From positions 1 through 7,840 of the forward strand of contig UQRR01000091.1 of the NCBI GenBank assembly GCA_900543455.1: a stretch of DNA of 7,840 bases, read 5' to 3'. The stretch is from an uncultured Dialister sp. (GTDB lineage: Bacteria > Bacillota > Negativicutes > Veillonellales > Dialisteraceae). The notes beneath the pieces were generated by a model. The model was not told where the DNA came from, did not search any database, and saw only the letters and a program-made list of their open reading frames with translations. Positions 5,554 to 7,840 of the stretch are shown here, piece by piece; position 1 is the stretch's first letter, and the number at the start of each line of letters is the position of its first letter. Both the position numbers and the translations under genes were made by a program.

Positions 5554-6773
5554 TTCACCTCTACGACCATTCCATTTTTGAGCTTAGACAGATTCGTCAC
5601 AGCCGCCCTCTCGCCAGCTGCCAGACCGCTCCGGATCTCCACCATCTCATCATTAGAAACGCCGAGCGTGACAGGCACCTCTTCTGCGCGGCCATCCTCA
5701 TCCACCACATAGACCAATTTCTTCCCATTGTGATCGATAACAGCCGTCTTCGGAAGGAGGAGCACATCCTTCTTCTGCATCGCCGTCACCTCCGTCCGGC
5801 CAAACATCCCGCCGCGGATCTGCGCTGCGGGATCTGCGAGTACAAGACGCACCTTGTACGCATGCGTATCCGCATCCATCGCCGGACTGATATAGCGGAT
5901 CGTCCCCTTCACCGACTCCCCGAGCGAATCGATCGACACATCTAAGCTCATCCCCTCTTGCAGGATCCCGACATCCTGCTCCGCGACCTGACAGTCCAGA
6001 TACAGCTCACTCGTATCGACGACCGTGAGCAGCTTCTCTCCTGCCGTCGCCCACTCGCCCGCTTCTGCCCTCCGATAGCTTACGATACCGGAAAGAGGAG
6101 AAAGAAGCGTCATGTCCGCCTGCTGATTCGTGAGCGCCTCCACCGCATAACGCGCCTTCTCCGCAGCTGCCTCCTTGCCGGCGATCACCGCCGGACGGCC
6201 GCCGACAGACTGGCTTGTCAGACCTTCGAGCGCCGCCTTCGCCTCCATCATCGCGCGATACCTGTCATCGCGATCCTGACGGGACACCGCCCCCTCATCG
6301 AAAAGCTGCTGGTAACGTTCATACGTCGTCAGCGCATTCTCATAGTCACTTTGCGCCTTCATCGTCCCCGCGTCATACTCTGCACGGCTCGTCACCGCCT
6401 CAGCCGCTGCCTGCGCGCTGCCTGCGCGGTTCTCTCCGATAGAAATCGAGACATCTTTCGTATCCTGACGGAGAAGCACATCCCCGAGAGACACCGCGTC
6501 CCCCAGATCCACCGCCACCTCCGCGATGCGGCCTGCATACTTCGGAGAAATATCCACAGAAGCCTTCGGCACCGTCTCCCCCGAGAGCACGATCCGCTTC
6601 ATCATATCCTGCCGCACAAGCGTCACGACCTTCACCATCGGACGCACCTCGGCCTTCCGCGCCCCCTGCCCCCCGCGATGGGTATAGACATAAATGCCCC
6701 CCATCAAGAGAAAAAGCAGGACAGCGAAGGAAATATATTTCATGCGCTTCGAATGAAGCCAGTCAGATAACAT
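5547..6773 (-). CDS. RND efflux periplasmic adaptor (HlyD/MFP family) subunit
   Basis: A 408-residue membrane-fusion protein linking an inner-membrane RND permease to an outer-membrane channel. A single N-terminal membrane anchor is at about 13-31. There is no lipobox and the only cysteine is C261, so it is membrane-anchored, not a lipoprotein. The first lipoyl half is at about 76-104 (GRIAEVAVDLGDAVSLGDVL) and the second at about 219-253 (LLSPLSGIVSYRRAEAGEW). Between them an alpha-hairpin of about 107-215 is rich in A, E, Q and R. The beta-barrel runs about 256-330 and the membrane-proximal domain 335-408 (VLLLPKTAVI, LVYVVDEDG, VEIRSGLAAGERA). Length is normal. AAGGAGG just upstream supports ATG 6773 as the start. 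It is convergent with the permease and protease genes, unusual for an adaptor. It is the only candidate partner for the permease here, but the pairing is not proven. Confidence 0.93.
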   Translation of the reverse strand: MLSDWLHSKRMKYISFAVLLFLLMGGIYVYTHRGGQGARKAEVRPMVKVVTLVRQDMMKRIVLSGETVPKASVDISPKYAGRIAEVAVDLGDAVSLGDVLLRQDTKDVSISIGENRAGSAQAAAEAVTSRAEYDAGTMKAQSDYENALTTYERYQQLFDEGAVSRQDRDDRYRAMMEAKAALEGLTSQSVGGRPAVIAGKEAAAEKARYAVEALTNQQADMTLLSPLSGIVSYRRAEAGEWATAGEKLLTVVDTSELYLDCQVAEQDVGILQEGMSLDVSIDSLGESVKGTIRYISPAMDADTHAYKVRLVLADPAAQIRGGMFGRTEVTAMQKKDVLLLPKTAVIDHNGKKLVYVVDEDGRAEEVPVTLGVSNDEMVEIRSGLAAGERAAVTNLSKLKNGMVVEVKE

Positions 6774-6777
6774 AGTG

Positions 6778-6784
6778 CCTCCTT
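6778..6784 (-). promoter_or_regulatory. ribosome binding site of the adaptor gene
   Basis: AAGGAGG on the minus strand lies 4 bases before ATG 6773. This is a perfect anti-16S match and decides the start over the internal Met at residue 11. Confidence 0.85.
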
Positions 6785-6830
6785 GAGAAAAAGGATAAAG
6801 GAATATAGATTTCAGGGTTAGCCCCTGAGG
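6785..6830 (-). promoter_or_regulatory. putative adaptor promoter region with a dyad
   Basis: On the minus strand TATATT (6807-6802) could serve as a -10, about 28 bases before the start codon. No good -35 is visible. Just upstream, TCAGGG (6812-6817) and CCCTGA (6823-6828) form a 6-bp dyad with a 5-base gap, in the place where a repressor commonly binds between -10 and -35. This dyad contains the GGGCTAACCCTGAA block (minus strand, 6824-6811) shared with the protease upstream region. The promoter call is weak; the shared block is seen directly. Confidence 0.3.
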
Positions 6831-6879
6831 CGTGCGAAAGGGGTGCAGCGGGTTCTATGGGTTTAAAAGGTTCAACGGG

Positions 6880-6983
6880 GGTGGTGCGGCGCATTGCGTC
6901 ATCCTGAGCGGAGAAAAAAGTCGTATGTTAGAAAATGGCTTATCTGAAACAGGAGAACTGAGTCGAAGGATCTAAGCGCCGCA
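6880..6983 (+). repeat. hairpin repeat HP, long form with inserted sequence
   Basis: GGTGGTGCGGCGCAT (6880-6894) matches base for base the minus strand of 3936-3950. The closing arm AGCGCCGCAGA (6975-6985) matches the other arm of the short form. TGCGGCGC (6885-6892) and GCGCCGCA (6976-6983) are a perfect 8-bp inverted repeat. The loop is about 80 bases rather than 11. It contains GTCATCCTGAGCG and GTCGAAGGATCT, two pieces of an LH-like left arm separated by about 50 unrelated bases. It appears to be a repeat inserted in the loop of another repeat. Confidence 0.65.
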
Positions 6984-7005
6984 GAATTTTGATAGCGCTT
7001 CGCGT

Positions 7006-7173
7006 CGTCGTCATCGGAAGCGCAGCCGAGGGTCTTTCTTGCACTGCGGTCAGTATCACATAGACACCGGTACGGAAACAACGCCTTGGTGCTACGAATT
7101 TCTGCTTTCACACATTCTTCGTTTAGCGGTCTGCAAGAAAGATTTCTCGGCAACGCTTTCAATGACGATACGA
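7006..7173 (+). repeat. long-hairpin element LH, copy E (complete, diverged)
   Basis: The left arm begins CGTCGTCATCGGAAGCGCAG and the right end is CTTTCAATGACGATACGAG. The core keeps TACGGAAACAACGCCTTGGTGCTA and AGCGGTCTGCAAGAAAGATT. It carries the same right-arm variant as copy C. It follows the long HP repeat directly and is followed by a TCTGATGTCT spacer and a heptamer array. A short open frame on either strand here is not a gene. Confidence 0.75.
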
Positions 7174-7194
7174 GAATCAGTCTGATGTCTCCGG

Positions 7195-7222
7195 CTAACC
7201 AATCACTAGTCACTAGTCCCCG
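7195..7222 (-). repeat. short 7-bp array (TCACTAG orientation on +)
   Basis: CTAACCA, ATCACTAG, TCACTAG and TCCC units after the TCTGATGTCT right-border spacer of LH copy E. It repeats the LH - spacer - array order seen at 1-694 and, inverted, at 5223-5458. Confidence 0.75.
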
Positions 7223-7297
7223 CCCATATCATTTGTTTTATTATACTGGATTCGTAAATACTTTTACAGAGAACGGCAGAACATTTTATCCTTATCC

Positions 7298-7367
7298 GCC
7301 CCTTCGGGGCACCTCCTTCCATAGGAAGGAGGGAGTGACCGTGCGAGCCCCTTCCCCTGGAAGGGGC
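7298..7367. repeat. cluster of three perfect GC-rich hairpins
   Basis: GCCCC/GGGGC (7298-7302, 7306-7310; loop TTC), CCTCCTTCC/GGAAGGAGG (7312-7320, 7324-7332; loop ATA) and GCCCCTTCC/GGAAGGGGC (7347-7355, 7359-7367; loop CCT). Three perfect stems with 3-base loops lie within 70 bases. No gene is evident; open frames crossing this stretch on both strands are low-complexity and overlap the hairpins. The function is unknown; dispersed hairpin repeats of this general type occur in many Firmicutes. Confidence 0.75.
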
Positions 7368-7428
7368 GAGGGGCGCAGCGAGGCGGGGTTGGCTCACGCA
7401 GCGGGATGAAAAGAAATGTAAGACAACG

Positions 7429-7442
7429 TTTCTCTCGTATCG
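7429..7442 (+). repeat. second relic of an LH left border
   Basis: TTTCTCTCGTATCG matches the relic at 3885-3899 (minus strand) except for the first bases, and resembles the left border of the complete LH copies. It runs straight into a CCCCCTTTCC hairpin; no LH body follows. Confidence 0.45.
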
Positions 7443-7444
7443 TA

Positions 7445-7651
7445 CCCCCTTTCCCACGGAAAGGGGGCAGGGGGATAGGGAGACGAATGACACAGCAGGC
7501 AGTCTCCTCATTTGAGGCTAACTACGTTTGTTTGACTACGCTTTCCGTTCTACACTTGCCGTAGTCAGTCCCGTACCTGCTGACCAGCTGCCTGCATACT
7601 TTCCTCCCTATCCCCCGCCCTGCGGGCGGCCCCTTCCCGAGGGGAAGGGGC
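7445..7651. repeat. ~207-bp element with terminal hairpins and a 13-bp inverted repeat
   Basis: The left end is a perfect 10-bp hairpin (CCCCCTTTCC 7445-7454 / GGAAAGGGGG 7458-7467). The right end has CCGCCC/GGGCGG (7615-7620, 7624-7629) and GCCCCTTCCC/GGGAAGGGGC (7629-7638, 7642-7651). Inside these, GGGGGATAGGGAG (7470-7482) and CTCCCTATCCCCC (7604-7616) are a perfect 13-bp inverted repeat. Nested further are CCTCA/TGAGG (7506-7517) and GACTACG/CGTAGTC (7534-7540, 7560-7566). No coding signal is seen. It may be a small non-autonomous element or a structured repeat. Confidence 0.55.
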
Positions 7652-7655
7652 TTTG

Positions 7656-7753
7656 CGATATGTGATGACCCATTTCTAGGGAAACACTGATTAAATCGTT
7701 GTCCGACTTGGCTCTTGTATTTTCATGCAAGACGAGGAATAGGGGGCGCGAAT
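7656..7753. other. unassigned intergenic stretch
   Basis: I see no gene, convincing promoter or clear repeat here. The text GGGAAACACTGATTAAAT (7679-7696) has the look of an insertion-sequence end, but no matching second end or transposase is in the window. Treat that as a weak impression only. Confidence 0.3.
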
Positions 7754-7782
7754 TTAGTGGCTAGGGATTAGGAGTGACTGGG
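7754..7782 (+). repeat. short 7-bp array (CTAGTGA orientation)
   Basis: TTAGTGG, CTAGGGA, TTAGGA, GTGACTGGGA. It runs into ATTCTCCGGCATCGTCATC, the LH left border, with the same array-then-border order as the minus strand of 5546-5440. Confidence 0.75.
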
Positions 7783-7791
7783 ATTCTCCGG

Positions 7792-7840
7792 CATCGTCAT
7801 CCCGAGCGCAGCCGAGGGATCTTTACTGCATTGCGGGAAT
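7792..7840 (+). repeat. long-hairpin element LH, copy F (left part, cut by window end)
   Basis: ATCGTCATCCCGAGCGCAG followed by CCGAGGGATCTTTACTGCA matches the left arm of the LH element, especially copy D. The rest lies beyond the window. Confidence 0.75.

Noticed and set aside
5958..6770. A 270-codon open frame on the plus strand across the adaptor gene
   Set aside because: Same cause: codon-register antisense of a gene with biased codon use. The product is Arg/His/Leu-rich without domains.
6899..7511. Several ~100-codon frames on both strands right of the adaptor gene
   Set aside because: They cross LH copy E and the GC hairpins, overlap each other on opposite strands, and show no credible protein features.
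7679..7740. An insertion-sequence end at GGGAAACACTGATTAAAT
   Set aside because: Only a loose impression: no second inverted end, target duplication or transposase fragment can be seen in the window.

Overview
The window carries three clear protein genes set in an unusually repeat-dense intergenic landscape. GC content looks moderately high. The genes encode an RND (HAE-1 type) efflux permease, an exported M48 metalloprotease and an RND periplasmic adaptor, which together imply a bacterium with an outer membrane. Clean AGGAGG ribosome binding sites and the style of the M48 protein suggest a diderm Firmicute (Negativicutes, such as Selenomonas, Mitsuokella or Dialister relatives). That placement is inference; no rRNA or marker gene is present.

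Layout. Bases 1-694 hold a tandemly duplicated composite repeat (units of 273 and 281 bp plus a partial third). Bases 728-3805 (+) encode the complete 1025-residue RND permease. Bases 3806-4105 hold a heptamer array, a relic repeat end, hairpins and a likely promoter. Bases 4106-5227 (+) encode the M48 protease. Bases 5228-5546, between convergent genes, hold heptamer array, long-hairpin element, heptamer array. Bases 5547-6773 (-) encode the membrane-fusion/adaptor protein. Bases 6774-7840 are non-coding: the adaptor leader, a nested hairpin repeat, another long-hairpin element, several perfect GC-rich hairpins, and the start of one more long-hairpin element at the right edge.

How the genes work together. 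Permease and adaptor are the inner-membrane and periplasmic parts of a tripartite efflux pump. They are normally co-directional in one operon, but here they converge with the protease gene between them, and no outer-membrane channel gene is present. The M48 protease is probably an envelope quality-control enzyme.

The most notable signal is the repeat system. A ~170-bp MITE-like long hairpin, which I call LH, has about four complete and two partial copies plus relics. It is bordered by degenerate 7-bp arrays (consensus CTAGTGA) that point inward on both sides. In all three genes the stop codon lies inside the first heptamer of such an array. A second hairpin repeat (HP; arm GGTGGTGCGGCGCAT) lies upstream of both the protease and the adaptor gene in inverted orientation. 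The segment between is therefore bounded by inverted repeats, and flipping it would place the adaptor directly downstream of the permease in the same direction.
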